This document shows positions 51,537 through 60,112 of a DNA stretch of 64,000 nt, piece by piece (the first letter of the stretch is position 1; each line of letters opens with the position of its first letter). The stretch comes from Mesobacillus campisalis (GTDB taxonomy: Bacteria; Bacillota; Bacilli; Bacillales; Cytobacillaceae). The notes beneath the pieces are model-generated. The model was given only the letters and a program-made list of their open reading frames with translations. It did no database searches and was not told where the DNA came from. The translations under genes and the position numbers were made by a program. The DNA lies in the NCBI RefSeq assembly GCF_000986785.1, contig NZ_LAYY01000013.1, positions 62,001 through 126,000 on the forward strand, written 5' to 3'.

Positions 51537-51784
51537 GGTTTTCCCCGGAGCTACAGGCGGAAGATGAAGACAAGGAAGCCATCATCAAGTCTTTGATCAC
51601 TCTGGGGCCAAGCCTCGCAGGATATTCCCACGGTGAATCCCTGCTGATGTTCGATGAGAAAATGGGGGCCACCATCATACGTACCGAAAAGATCCCTTCA
51701 TTTATTTTAACTGTTTCATCCATTATTCCAAGCAATCAATGGTTTTCCAGAAAAGCCAATGGCGTTGAGCCTTATAAAGAATAA
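51497..51784 (+). CDS. Hypothetical protein, 95 aa
   Basis: The protein starts MFRFSFKGSEWIIRFSPELQ, has an acidic centre and ends with SNQWFSRKANGVEPYKE. GGGTGAGG precedes the ATG. A terminator starts right after it. No family recognised. Confidence 0.65.
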   Translation: MFRFSFKGSEWIIRFSPELQAEDEDKEAIIKSLITLGPSLAGYSHGESLLMFDEKMGATIIRTEKIPSFILTVSSIIPSNQWFSRKANGVEPYKE

Positions 51785-51789
51785 GAGGT

Positions 51790-51828
51790 TGGAGGAAGCG
51801 TGAACAAGACGCTTCCTCCATTTGTTTC
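51790..51828 (+). terminator. Terminator upstream of topB
   Basis: A 12-bp perfect stem TGGAGGAAGCGT / ACGCTTCCTCCA with a 7-base loop is followed by TTTGTTTCTTT. Confidence 0.82.
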
Positions 51829-51895
51829 TTTACGGATATCAGCAGGCTCGGCTAAAATAAGTATAGTAAAATATAACATAGAGCAAGGAGGAGCC

Positions 51896-54058
51896 ATGAA
51901 ATTAATCATTGCCGAAAAGCCGGATCAGGGCAGGACGCTAGCCTCCATTTTTAAAACTAAAAAACAGGATGGCTACATTGAAATTCTTCCGAACGAACTC
52001 TTTCCGGATGGAGCCTACGTATCATGGGCGATCGGTCATCTCACCGAACTTGCACCGCCAGAAAAGTACGATTCTTCATGGAAGCGGTGGTCGCTTGATA
52101 CTTTGCCCATTGTACCACAGCAATTTATGTATGAAGTCGTCAAGAACAAGCAAAAGCAGTTTGCCACTATTAAAAAACTCTCCACTTCCCCGCAGGTGAC
52201 CGAAATTATCCATGCAGGCGATGCCGGAAGAGAAGGAGAGTTGATTGTCCGCAATATTCTCCGGCTCACCGGCTGCAACAAACCGATGAAACGGCTATGG
52301 ATTTCCTCTCTCACCCCGAAAGCCATTAAAGAAGGATTTCAAAACCTCCTGCAGGAGTCCGAAACAAAAAATCTCTATTATGAAGCCTATACTAGAGCGT
52401 GTGCCGATTGGGTAGTAGGAATGAATGCTTCCAGGCTCTATACATTGCTGCTGCAAAAAGAGGGGTTTTCCGATGTGTTTTCCGTTGGAAGAGTCCAGAC
52501 CCCCACGCTGGCGCTGATTGTAAAACGCGAATACGAGATTGAGAATTTTGTTTCCCAGCCGTTTTGGGAAGTTTATGCCCATTTTGCCATCAATAACAAG
52601 AAATATAAGGGCAAATGGGAGAAGGATGGGAATTCGAGAATAGAATCAAAAGAGCTTGCTGAAAAAATTGCCGCATTCTGTACAGGGAAGACGGCAGAGG
52701 CTATCGAAGTCAACACCGAAAAAAAAGAGTTTCAGCCACCATTGTTTTATAACCTATCTTCGATTCAGGCTGATGCCAATAAAAGATTCAAATTCTCTCC
52801 CAAGAAAACACTCGATATATTGCAAGGGTTATATCAGCGCGGGATTGTCTCCTATCCCCGTTCGGATTCACGGCATGTAACTCCGGGAGAAGCAGAGGGA
52901 TTCCCTGGCATTCTTAACAAGCTGAGCAACCTCCCACAATTTCAGGATCTTTTTCCGTTGCCCGTTGAGAGCATCAGGAATAATGGAAGGTATGTGAATG
53001 CAAAAAAAGTGACCGACCATTATGCGATTATCCCTACGGAACAGGTACCAAATCCAAGCCGGCTTTCCCCGGATGAACAGAAACTTTATGACCTGCTCGC
53101 AAGGACATTGATAGCAGCCCATTATCCCTCTGCGTCAGCTGAATATACAACCATCAGGACGCTTGCGGATGGGAGGGCAGAGTTCCTTTCAAAAGGCAAA
53201 GTACCCATTGAGGAAGGGTGGCGGAAGGTGCTTCCCCAACAAGATAAGGAAAAGGATCATGTGCTGCCGTCCATCCAGCAGGGGGAAACAGGCACCGTTT
53301 TGAAAACCGAAGTCAAAGAAAGCAAAACCCAGCCTCCAAAGCGCTTTACAGAGGGGCAGTTGATTACCTTGATGAAGACCGCAGGCAAACATATTGAAGA
53401 TAAAGAGCTTGAGAAAGTTTTGATGAAAACGGAAGGTCTAGGAACTGAAGCAACCCGCGCTGGCATTATCACGATGCTGAAAGACAGAGCGTATATCAAT
53501 ATCAGCAAAAATCTGGTTTATGCAACCGCGAAAGCAAAAATACTTGTCCAGGCTGTTGGCGGGCAAGTTTTAGCCTCGCCTGAAATGACAGCAAAATGGG
53601 AACAGCGTCTTAAGGAAATCGGGGAAGGGGCCGCTTCACCGAAGCAATTTATGGATCAAACAGGCAAAATGGTAGCCCATTTAGTTTCCAATACCACAGA
53701 AAGCGCAGCCAGCTGGAGTTTTGGAACGCAAGTAAAAGAGGAATTTATCCCAGGCAAGCAGAAAGGCAGGAAGAAACGGAGCACGAATTTGGGTGCCTGT
53801 AAACTATGCGGAGGAGCCGTTGTCGATAAAGGGAGTTTTTATGGATGTGCAAATTATCAAAAGACCAAGTGCGGGTTCACCGTTTCAAAACAAATTCTAG
53901 GCAGGACAATTACCCAGAAACAAGTAAAGCAGCTGTTAAAAGAGGGAAGCACGGATGTAATAGAGGGATTTACTTCCAAGGAACAAGCTTTTAATGCAAA
54001 GCTGGTATGGGACGAAAAAGGCCGCAGCATCCGTTTTGCCAGCAGGGTCAAGTCCTGA
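51896..54058 (+). CDS. topB: DNA topoisomerase III
   Basis: The 720-aa type IA topoisomerase decatenates DNA and resolves recombination intermediates. The Toprim domain has IIAEKPDQGRTLA and GDAGREGELIVRN (catalytic acids), and the active-site Tyr is in VSYPRSDSRH. A C-terminal zinc-ribbon-like part has CKLCGGAV and CANYQKTKCG. AAGGAGGAG precedes the ATG at 51896; the longer frame from 51800 runs through a terminator. It lies between cspD and mntR. Confidence 0.94.
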   Translation: MKLIIAEKPDQGRTLASIFKTKKQDGYIEILPNELFPDGAYVSWAIGHLTELAPPEKYDSSWKRWSLDTLPIVPQQFMYEVVKNKQKQFATIKKLSTSPQVTEIIHAGDAGREGELIVRNILRLTGCNKPMKRLWISSLTPKAIKEGFQNLLQESETKNLYYEAYTRACADWVVGMNASRLYTLLLQKEGFSDVFSVGRVQTPTLALIVKREYEIENFVSQPFWEVYAHFAINNKKYKGKWEKDGNSRIESKELAEKIAAFCTGKTAEAIEVNTEKKEFQPPLFYNLSSIQADANKRFKFSPKKTLDILQGLYQRGIVSYPRSDSRHVTPGEAEGFPGILNKLSNLPQFQDLFPLPVESIRNNGRYVNAKKVTDHYAIIPTEQVPNPSRLSPDEQKLYDLLARTLIAAHYPSASAEYTTIRTLADGRAEFLSKGKVPIEEGWRKVLPQQDKEKDHVLPSIQQGETGTVLKTEVKESKTQPPKRFTEGQLITLMKTAGKHIEDKELEKVLMKTEGLGTEATRAGIITMLKDRAYINISKNLVYATAKAKILVQAVGGQVLASPEMTAKWEQRLKEIGEGAASPKQFMDQTGKMVAHLVSNTTESAASWSFGTQVKEEFIPGKQKGRKKRSTNLGACKLCGGAVVDKGSFYGCANYQKTKCGFTVSKQILGRTITQKQVKQLLKEGSTDVIEGFTSKEQAFNAKLVWDEKGRSIRFASRVKS

Positions 54059-54069
54059 CGTGTACTGTC

Positions 54070-54098
54070 TTGTCCAGGCCGCCTATGTATAGTAAACT
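54070..54098 (+). promoter_or_regulatory. Possible sigma-A promoter of mntR
   Basis: TTGTCC (54070-54075) and TAAACT (54093-54098) are 17 bases apart, about 34 bases before mntR. Confidence 0.55.
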
Positions 54099-54131
54099 TT
54101 ATAGGATGAGTTTGACAATGGAGGTTTAGGG

Positions 54132-54560
54132 ATGCCGACACCAAGTATGGAAGATTATATCGAACAGATTTATATTTTAATTGAAGAAAAAGGGTATGCA
54201 AGAGTGTCAGATATAGCAGAAGCGCTGTCTGTTCATCCCTCCTCGGTTACAAAAATGGTTCAAAAACTGGATAAGGACCAATACCTGGTCTATGAAAAAT
54301 ATCGTGGGCTTGTCCTCACCCCAAAGGGGGAAAAGACAGGAAAACGTCTTGTGGACAGGCATGAACTTCTCGAACAGCTGCTAAAGATAATTGGAGTCAA
54401 AGAGGAGAATATCTATCGAGATGTTGAGGGGATTGAACACCATCTCAGCTGGGATGCAATCGACAGGATTGGCGACCTGGTCCATTTCTTTGAGGAAGAT
54501 GGAAGCAGGGGTGAAGCGCTAGCGGAAATTCGGCGCAGAAATGAAGAAAGCGAAGAGTGA
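54132..54560 (+). CDS. mntR: Manganese-responsive repressor MntR
   Basis: This 142-aa DtxR-family regulator represses manganese uptake genes when Mn(II) is bound. The winged helix includes [22 protein letters not shown]. All metal ligands of B. subtilis MntR are in register: D8, E11, H77, E99, E102 and H103. The ATG follows GGAGG. A terminator follows; no manganese transporter is adjacent. Confidence 0.96.
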   Translation: MPTPSMEDYIEQIYILIEEKGYARVSDIAEALSVHPSSVTKMVQKLDKDQYLVYEKYRGLVLTPKGEKTGKRLVDRHELLEQLLKIIGVKEENIYRDVEGIEHHLSWDAIDRIGDLVHFFEEDGSRGEALAEIRRRNEESEE

Positions 54561-54564
54561 AAAT

Positions 54565-54596
54565 AAAACACCTGACGGGCAGTCAGGTGTTTTTTA
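54565..54596. terminator. Terminator between mntR and the DUF3892 gene
   Basis: A 12-bp stem AAAACACCTGAC / GTCAGGTGTTTT with a 5-base loop has A/T tails usable from both sides. Confidence 0.88.
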
Positions 54597-54812
54597 GTAG
54601 GATTCAGGGAGGCTGCTGATATTCTCGATTTCATAGGGGAGGGCGAATTCTTCGTCTGTCTCCGTTTCTTTGATTGAAACACCGGTAATTCTCCCGGCTT
54701 CCGCTTCCATTAAGGCCTTCCGGTAGGAAATAACTCTTCCGGAAGAAGTTTGGAAAGAAATAACCTCACCTGCATTATTTTTAAAAACTCCAGTCAGCTG
54801 TTCTCCGTCCAT
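54594..54812 (-). CDS. DUF3892-like small protein
   Basis: The 72-aa protein has the pattern LTGVFKNNAGEVISFQTSSG, then RVISYRKALMEAEAGRITGV, which resembles DUF3892 domains (ITxV.KN..G.I..F..S.GR.LSYE.A......G.I.GV). AAAGGAGGTG precedes the ATG at ideal spacing. Function unknown. Confidence 0.72.
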   Translation of the reverse strand: MDGEQLTGVFKNNAGEVISFQTSSGRVISYRKALMEAEAGRITGVSIKETETDEEFALPYEIENISSLPESY

Positions 54813-54956
54813 GCATCACACCTCCTTTCCTATCTTCCGATTGATTCTTTGTGTTCACCTCCCTAGTCTTGCTGTATTCAATCTTTGGTAAACCTGTAAA
54901 TTTTTCAGGGAATGGCGAAAAAAGCGCTGATGCTCCTCAGGGCAAAGCTGGCATCG

Positions 54957-54984
54957 CAAAAAAGAGCTGCCAGATTGGCAGCTC
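54957..54984 (-). terminator. Terminator of metAA
   Basis: An 8-bp stem GAGCTGCC / GGCAGCTC with a 5-base loop has a T run (TTTTTTTGCG) on the reverse strand, just after the metAA stop. Confidence 0.85.
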
Positions 54985-55010
54985 CAGTTCATGCTACTAG
55001 GAAAAATGAG

Positions 55011-55919
55011 TTAATTCCATTCATATGGGGTTTCCTGGTAAACGTAATAATTTAGCCAGTTGGAAAAGAAAAGATGCGCGTGTGAACGCCATTTATTGAC
55101 AGGTCTGTTCTCAGGATTGTTCTCAGGAAAGTAATGCTCGGGAACGGGAACACTTAAGCCTCTTTCCCTGTCGCGGGCATATTCCTGTGCCAGGGTGTCT
55201 GTTTCGTATTCAAGGTGGCCAGTAACCATTATATGCTTCCTGTCCAGGGAATGGACGATGAAAGCACCCGCTTCATCAGACGCGGCTAAAAGCTTGAGTT
55301 CTGGCGATTTTTCAATTTCTTCAATGGATACATCTGTGTGCCGGGAATGCGGAGCATAAAACACATCATCAAAACCCCGCAGGAGTTTTTCTTTCGAATC
55401 ATATATCCGGTGGGAATAAATTCCGGAACATTTTTCAGGCAGCTCGAACTTTCCGATCCCGTAGTGGTGGTACAATGCAGCCTGGGCACCCCAGCAGATA
55501 TGCAGGGTTGAAGTAACATTTGTTTTTGTCCATTCGAAAATCTTGACTAGCTCTGCCCAATAATCCACCTGGTCAAAGGAAATCAGCTCTACCGGAGCCC
55601 CGGTGATTATCATTCCATCGAACTTCTTCTCCCTTACTTCATCAAACGTAGTGTAAAATTGGTCGAGATGAAGACGGCTAGTATTCCTCGATTCGTATGT
55701 AGCCGTTTTTAAGAAAGTAATGTTCACTTGCAGCGGTGTGTTTCCCAGCAGCCTCAGAAATTGTGCTTCTGTTTTCTCTTTTTCGGGCATCAGGTTCAGA
55801 ATTAGAATATTCAATGGCCGGATATCCTGACTGCTTGCCCGCTCATCTTCCATGATAAAAATGTTTTCCTCTTCAAGAATCTCCCTTGCTGGAAGAAGCT
55901 TAGGAATTTTTATTGGCAC
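55011..55919 (-). CDS. metAA: Homoserine O-acetyltransferase MetAA
   Basis: This 302-aa class I glutamine amidotransferase-like enzyme acylates homoserine at the first methionine-specific step. With the GTG at 55919 as start (GGGAGGGG at 6-base spacing, MPIKIP N-terminus), the catalytic Cys falls at C142 (ICWGAQA), as in the family. The specificity residue is E111, which in B. cereus MetA selects acetyl- rather than succinyl-CoA. The longer ATG frame from 55949 adds ten unconserved residues containing that GGGAGGGG. Confidence 0.92.
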   Translation of the reverse strand: MPIKIPKLLPAREILEEENIFIMEDERASSQDIRPLNILILNLMPEKEKTEAQFLRLLGNTPLQVNITFLKTATYESRNTSRLHLDQFYTTFDEVREKKFDGMIITGAPVELISFDQVDYWAELVKIFEWTKTNVTSTLHICWGAQAALYHHYGIGKFELPEKCSGIYSHRIYDSKEKLLRGFDDVFYAPHSRHTDVSIEEIEKSPELKLLAASDEAGAFIVHSLDRKHIMVTGHLEYETDTLAQEYARDRERGLSVPVPEHYFPENNPENRPVNKWRSHAHLFFSNWLNYYVYQETPYEWN

Positions 55920-55958
55920 TCCATACCCCTCCCTTGTATAAATTGACATTTAAATCTA

Positions 55959-55987
55959 ATTATAATCTTGTCTCGATGAACAGGCAA
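55959..55987 (-). promoter_or_regulatory. Sigma-A promoter of metAA
   Basis: On the reverse strand TTGCCT (55987-55982) and TATAAT (55964-55959) are 17 bases apart. The leader is only about 33 bases, too short for an S-box riboswitch. Confidence 0.75.
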
Positions 55988-56046
55988 TTTAAGAATGCTG
56001 AATTCTCGAAAAAATTGTGAAACACATACTGAAATAGGTTTGCAAA

Positions 56047-56055
56047 TGATACAAT
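56047..56055 (+). promoter_or_regulatory. Extended -10 promoter of fhs
   Basis: TG-A-TACAAT lies about 40 bases before fhs; no clear -35. Confidence 0.45.
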
Positions 56056-56093
56056 GAGGGGGAAACTACTACCTGAAAAAAGGCGGGGTCTGG

Positions 56094-57779
56094 ATGGAAA
56101 CAAAAGGGAAGTTTAAAACAGATATTGAAATTGCCAGGGAAAGCGAAATGCTTCCCATCACTGAAATTGCGGCCAAAATCGGGCTTGGGCCCGATGATTT
56201 GGAAATGTACGGCAAACATAAAGCAAAACTATCGTTTGACTGCTTGGCCAAGCTGGAAACAAAGGAAAGCGGAAAAGTAATCCTTGTAACTGCGATAAAT
56301 CCAACCCCGGCCGGTGAAGGAAAGTCGACGGTTACAGTTGGACTGGCAGATGCTTTAAATAAAGTTGGCAAGAAAGCGATGATCGCCATGCGTGAGCCGT
56401 CCCTGGGACCGACCATGGGGATTAAAGGTGGAGCCGCAGGCGGCGGTTATGCCCAAGTGCTGCCCATGGACGAAATCAACCTTCATTTTACCGGTGACCT
56501 CCATGCAATAACGACGGCAAATAATGCACTTGCCGCGTTGATTGATAACCACCTCCAGCAGGGGAATGAACTGCAAATCGATGCCCGCCGTATCGTATGG
56601 AAGCGGGCCCTGGACCTTAATGACCGTGCACTGCGCAAGGTTGTAGTCGGGCTTGGCGGACCGATTCAGGGTGTTCCGCGGGAAGACGGTTTCGATATTA
56701 CTGTTGCTTCCGAAATCATGGCAGTGCTTTGTCTCGCATCAAGCCTGCAGGACCTGAAATCTAGGCTGTCCAGAATGGTGATTGCCTATAATATGGAGAA
56801 AAAGCCTGTAACGGTTGGCGACCTTGGGGTGGAAGGAGCATTGGCCCTGTTGTTGAAAGACGCGGTCAAACCAAATCTGGTCCAGACGATTGAGCGTACT
56901 CCCGCCCTGGTGCATGGCGGTCCTTTCGCCAATATCGCCCATGGGTGCAACTCGGTCATGGCAACAAAGGCGGCTTCCAGGCTGGCTGATTTTGTTGTCA
57001 CGGAAGCGGGGTTCGGAGCGGACCTCGGGGCCGAAAAATTCCTGAACATCAAAACAAGAGACGCCGGATTTGAACCGGCTGCTGTTGTCATTGTTGCGAC
57101 AATCCGGGCCTTGAAAATGCATGGGGGCCTTGCCAAAAACGAATTGGCCGTGGAGAACATCCCTGCACTCAAAGCCGGGTTTGCCAACCTGAAGAAACAT
57201 GCGGAGACGATTGCCGGCTTTGGACTGCCATTTGTTATAGCCGTAAACAAATTTATCACGGATACCGATCTTGAAACGAAAACGCTGCTGGACTTATGTG
57301 AAGCAGAATCAATCCCGGCTTCACTTACCGAGGTTTGGGAAAAGGGCGGTGCTGGTGGTGTTGAGTTGGCTGGAAAGCTCCTGGGAGTAATGGATGCTCC
57401 GTCTTCCTTTAGGAGAACGTATGATTTATCCGACTCACTCGAACAAAAAATTGAGGCTGTTGCCCGTCAAGTTTATGGCGCATCCGGTGTGGACTTTGCC
57501 CCGAAGGCCAAAAAACAGCTTGCCGATTTTGAACAGAATGGCTGGGGCGTTCTGCCTGTCTGTATGGCGAAAACCCAATATTCGCTCTCGGATGATCCTG
57601 TCAAGCTTGGAAGGCCCTCCGGTTTTGCCATTACAGTCAGGGAGTTGAAGCCTTCTATTGGAGCCGGGTTCATCGTCGTCCTCACCGGTGAGGTCATGAC
57701 AATGCCAGGCCTTCCCAAAAGGCCAGCGGCGTTAAATATGGATGTTGATGAGGATGGCAATGCCATTGGTTTATTTTAA
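56094..57779 (+). CDS. fhs: Formate-tetrahydrofolate ligase
   Basis: The 561-aa enzyme makes 10-formyl-tetrahydrofolate from formate, ATP and THF. The P-loop T71-PAGEGKST is followed by [23 protein letters not shown], a hallmark of the family, and [13 protein letters not shown]. An AGGCGGGG sequence precedes the ATG. B. subtilis 168, as far as I recall, lacks this enzyme and relies on FolD, so it is an accessory one-carbon entry route here. Confidence 0.95.
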   Translation: METKGKFKTDIEIARESEMLPITEIAAKIGLGPDDLEMYGKHKAKLSFDCLAKLETKESGKVILVTAINPTPAGEGKSTVTVGLADALNKVGKKAMIAMREPSLGPTMGIKGGAAGGGYAQVLPMDEINLHFTGDLHAITTANNALAALIDNHLQQGNELQIDARRIVWKRALDLNDRALRKVVVGLGGPIQGVPREDGFDITVASEIMAVLCLASSLQDLKSRLSRMVIAYNMEKKPVTVGDLGVEGALALLLKDAVKPNLVQTIERTPALVHGGPFANIAHGCNSVMATKAASRLADFVVTEAGFGADLGAEKFLNIKTRDAGFEPAAVVIVATIRALKMHGGLAKNELAVENIPALKAGFANLKKHAETIAGFGLPFVIAVNKFITDTDLETKTLLDLCEAESIPASLTEVWEKGGAGGVELAGKLLGVMDAPSSFRRTYDLSDSLEQKIEAVARQVYGASGVDFAPKAKKQLADFEQNGWGVLPVCMAKTQYSLSDDPVKLGRPSGFAITVRELKPSIGAGFIVVLTGEVMTMPGLPKRPAALNMDVDEDGNAIGLF

Positions 57780-57812
57780 AGAATGCGTGCCAGCGGAAAA
57801 GTGGTGAATTAA

Positions 57813-58349
57813 TTGTTTGACCCAACTGCGTTTGAAAATATCAAGGTTGTAATTGAAGGTGCCGTCTATGACAGGGACCTTCAGGGAGAAATCCTGGTGA
57901 CTGACCGCGATGATTTAGTGAATCTGGCGAAGCTATCCAGGAAATACAGTGTTTCTTTCCAGATGAAGCATGATGTGGAGGGTAAAATTCAGGCAGCCCT
58001 AACAATAGAGGCTGGCCTTGGGAACCTTGCAGCCGAACTGCTGGATGGCGAGGGTTCCCTTCACCTTGCAGGCTGTGCTGTGACTGCTGCGTTTCTGCTG
58101 AGACACCAACATGAAGAGGAGCTGTACAGTAAAGTCCAGCAGGCTCTTGAGCGGATTTGGGGTGCCGGAAGAACAATCACACAATCCGCAACCCTCAATC
58201 CCCTCCAAGCGGGCATATCCGTAAAAAATGAAGCGGCAGTCCACTTTAACCGCCTGGTACTTGAGGACCAAATCGATGACCTTGCAGAAATGGTGGATTA
58301 TATGATTGCATCGATGAGGGAGCTGGAACTTTGCATTGGCAAAGGGTAA
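57813..58349 (+). CDS. Unknown protein, 178 aa
   Basis: TTG at 57813, with AGTGGTG 6 bases upstream, opens an acidic, helix-rich protein with a C-terminal half containing AGRTITQSATLNPLQAGISV and a final helix MVDYMIASMRELELCIGKG. It lies 33 bases after fhs and is probably cotranscribed. I do not recognise the family. Synonymous bias and the strong following terminator support a real gene. Confidence 0.7.
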   Translation: MFDPTAFENIKVVIEGAVYDRDLQGEILVTDRDDLVNLAKLSRKYSVSFQMKHDVEGKIQAALTIEAGLGNLAAELLDGEGSLHLAGCAVTAAFLLRHQHEEELYSKVQQALERIWGAGRTITQSATLNPLQAGISVKNEAAVHFNRLVLEDQIDDLAEMVDYMIASMRELELCIGKG

Positions 58350-58365
58350 AAGCACATTTTGATAT

Positions 58366-58395
58366 AGGGCCCGGGGGAAAAACGGGCCCTTTTCC
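58366..58395 (+). terminator. Terminator after the fhs unit
   Basis: An 8-bp perfect stem AGGGCCCG / CGGGCCCT with a 9-base loop is followed by TTTTCC. Confidence 0.8.
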
Positions 58396-58500
58396 AAGAA
58401 AAAGAAACGTAAGGGGCCTTTGACAACTGTCCAGAGTCCTGCGCTTTTCTTGTCTTAAACGCCGTTTTCCATCATATATTTATAGCATGGGGGGGAGCCT

Positions 58501-59349
58501 ATGGAGAGTATTGCTTGGGTAACGGACAGCACTGCCATTCTCGATGATAAACTTGCCAGCCGCGATGATATTTTCACCATACCTATGTCGGTAATCCTTG
58601 ACGGCAAGGAATTTACGGATGGAATCGATTTGACCGCAGGTGAGCTTTTTCATAGATTAAAAACCTTAAATGAACCTCCAAAGACTTCGCAGCCATCTGT
58701 TGGCGCCTTTAAAACGCTATATGAAAAACTATATCATGATTATGATCAAGTGATTTCCATACTTGTTTCTTCAAAGTTGAGCGGAACAATCGATTCAAGC
58801 CAGCAGGCATCAAAATTGCTGAACAAGCCGGTAGTCACAATCGACTCCAAAATCCTGAGTTTCCCGCAAAGTGCTCTCATTAAAAAAGGGATCGCGCTTG
58901 CCGGAAAAGGGACTTCCATCCCGGAAATCAAGAGCACACTGGAAAAAATCCGGGACAGCAGTGAAACCTATGTTCTGGTGGGCAGCCTGGAACAGCTGCA
59001 CCGCAGCGGGCGCATGTCCAGTGCCAAATACCTATTCGGAAGCATGCTGAATATAAAACCGATTATTTCCATAGTGGATGGAGCGCTTGAAGTCAAGGAT
59101 AAGGCAAGAAGCGGAAAAAAAGCGAAGGAAAAAATCTTTGACTACTTCCGTGCGTCCTACCGGAAATATGGAATGAGGGAAGCCTGGCTGCTATATGGCC
59201 ATGAACCCTATGTAGCCTTACAGTGGATGAAAGAGCTTCAGACAGAGTTTACAGAAGTTGCTTTTTCCTGCTTTCCGCTGGGGGCAGTGATTGGTGTCCA
59301 TGCAGGTGAACATACCATTGGAATTAGCTGGTACAATCAATCTCTTTAA
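58501..59349 (+). CDS. DegV family fatty-acid-binding protein
   Basis: The 282-aa protein has the DegV/FakB fold: WVTDSTAIL near the N-terminus, PPKTSQPSVGAF, SSKLSGTIDS and GSLEQLHRSGRMSSA. Family members bind a fatty acid and, as FakB, present it to the kinase FakA for phospholipid synthesis. GGGGGGGAG precedes the ATG. Stand-alone gene with a terminator. Confidence 0.9.
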   Translation: MESIAWVTDSTAILDDKLASRDDIFTIPMSVILDGKEFTDGIDLTAGELFHRLKTLNEPPKTSQPSVGAFKTLYEKLYHDYDQVISILVSSKLSGTIDSSQQASKLLNKPVVTIDSKILSFPQSALIKKGIALAGKGTSIPEIKSTLEKIRDSSETYVLVGSLEQLHRSGRMSSAKYLFGSMLNIKPIISIVDGALEVKDKARSGKKAKEKIFDYFRASYRKYGMREAWLLYGHEPYVALQWMKELQTEFTEVAFSCFPLGAVIGVHAGEHTIGISWYNQSL

Positions 59350-59353
59350 GAAG

Positions 59354-59380
59354 AGGACCCAAAAAGGGGCCTTTTTTTTG
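59354..59380 (+). terminator. Terminator after the degV-family gene
   Basis: AGG-a-CCC pairs with GGG-g-CCT around AAAAA, with one mismatch, followed by eight T residues. Confidence 0.7.
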
Positions 59381-59465
59381 AGACCAAAATAATCTGTAAA
59401 ATTCTTGTTTAAGGCATGGTGCGCTATTCATGTTAAAATACAAGCTAGGAAGAAGGTGGCTGTTT

Positions 59466-60110
59466 ATGAAGGACACTTTAGCCAGGACAGAGGAATTTGT
59501 CCGGGCCGAATTGATGGATGAATCCACCGGGCATGATTGGCATCACATAGACAGAGTCAGAAAAAACGCAAAGCTGATCGCCCAAAAGCTGGGGGTAGGC
59601 GACCTTTTTATCATTGAGATGGCTGCCCTGCTCCATGATATTCCAGATGAGAAACTTAATGAATCGGAAAAACAAGGCTGGGATAAACTTCTTGAGCACA
59701 TGGATTCCCTGAACCTGCCCGAAGATACGGCCGCACATATCCTTGCCTGCATTGAGAGTGTATCGTTCAAAGGCGGAAGAAAAGTGGAATTGAAAACGAT
59801 TGAGGCGAAAATTGTCCAGGATGCCGACCGGCTGGATGCACTTGGGGCAATCGGCATTGCAAGGACTTTTGCATATGGGGGTAAAAAAGGGAATCCAATC
59901 TATGAACCGGAATTTCAGGTAAGAGACGGGATGAGCCTGGAAGACTATCGAAATGGCCAGAGTTCCTCCGTCCATCATTTTTATGAAAAGCTTTTTAAGC
60001 TAAAGGATCTCATGAATACGGATGAGGCCCGGGAAATTGCGCAGCAAAGGCATGAGTATATGGCGGAATTTCTCGAACAATTTTACAGTGAATGGAATGG
60101 TAATGCTTGA
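59466..60110 (+). CDS. ypgQ: HD-domain phosphohydrolase YpgQ
   Basis: The 214-aa protein has the HD signature: GHDWHHIDRV (first His), LLHDIPDEK (His-Asp) and QDADRLDALGAIGIARTFAYGG (final Asp). B. subtilis YpgQ is a metal-dependent nucleotide phosphohydrolase of this type. The ATG at 59466 follows AGAAGGTGG; the longer frame from 59430 covers that site. It overlaps or abuts the ABC-F gene. Confidence 0.86.
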   Translation: MKDTLARTEEFVRAELMDESTGHDWHHIDRVRKNAKLIAQKLGVGDLFIIEMAALLHDIPDEKLNESEKQGWDKLLEHMDSLNLPEDTAAHILACIESVSFKGGRKVELKTIEAKIVQDADRLDALGAIGIARTFAYGGKKGNPIYEPEFQVRDGMSLEDYRNGQSSSVHHFYEKLFKLKDLMNTDEAREIAQQRHEYMAEFLEQFYSEWNGNA

Positions 60111-60112
60111 AA

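Noticed and set aside
59478-59978. 166-aa reverse frame opposite ypgQ
   Set aside because: It is a shadow of the HD-domain gene; the forward frame carries the full HD signature.
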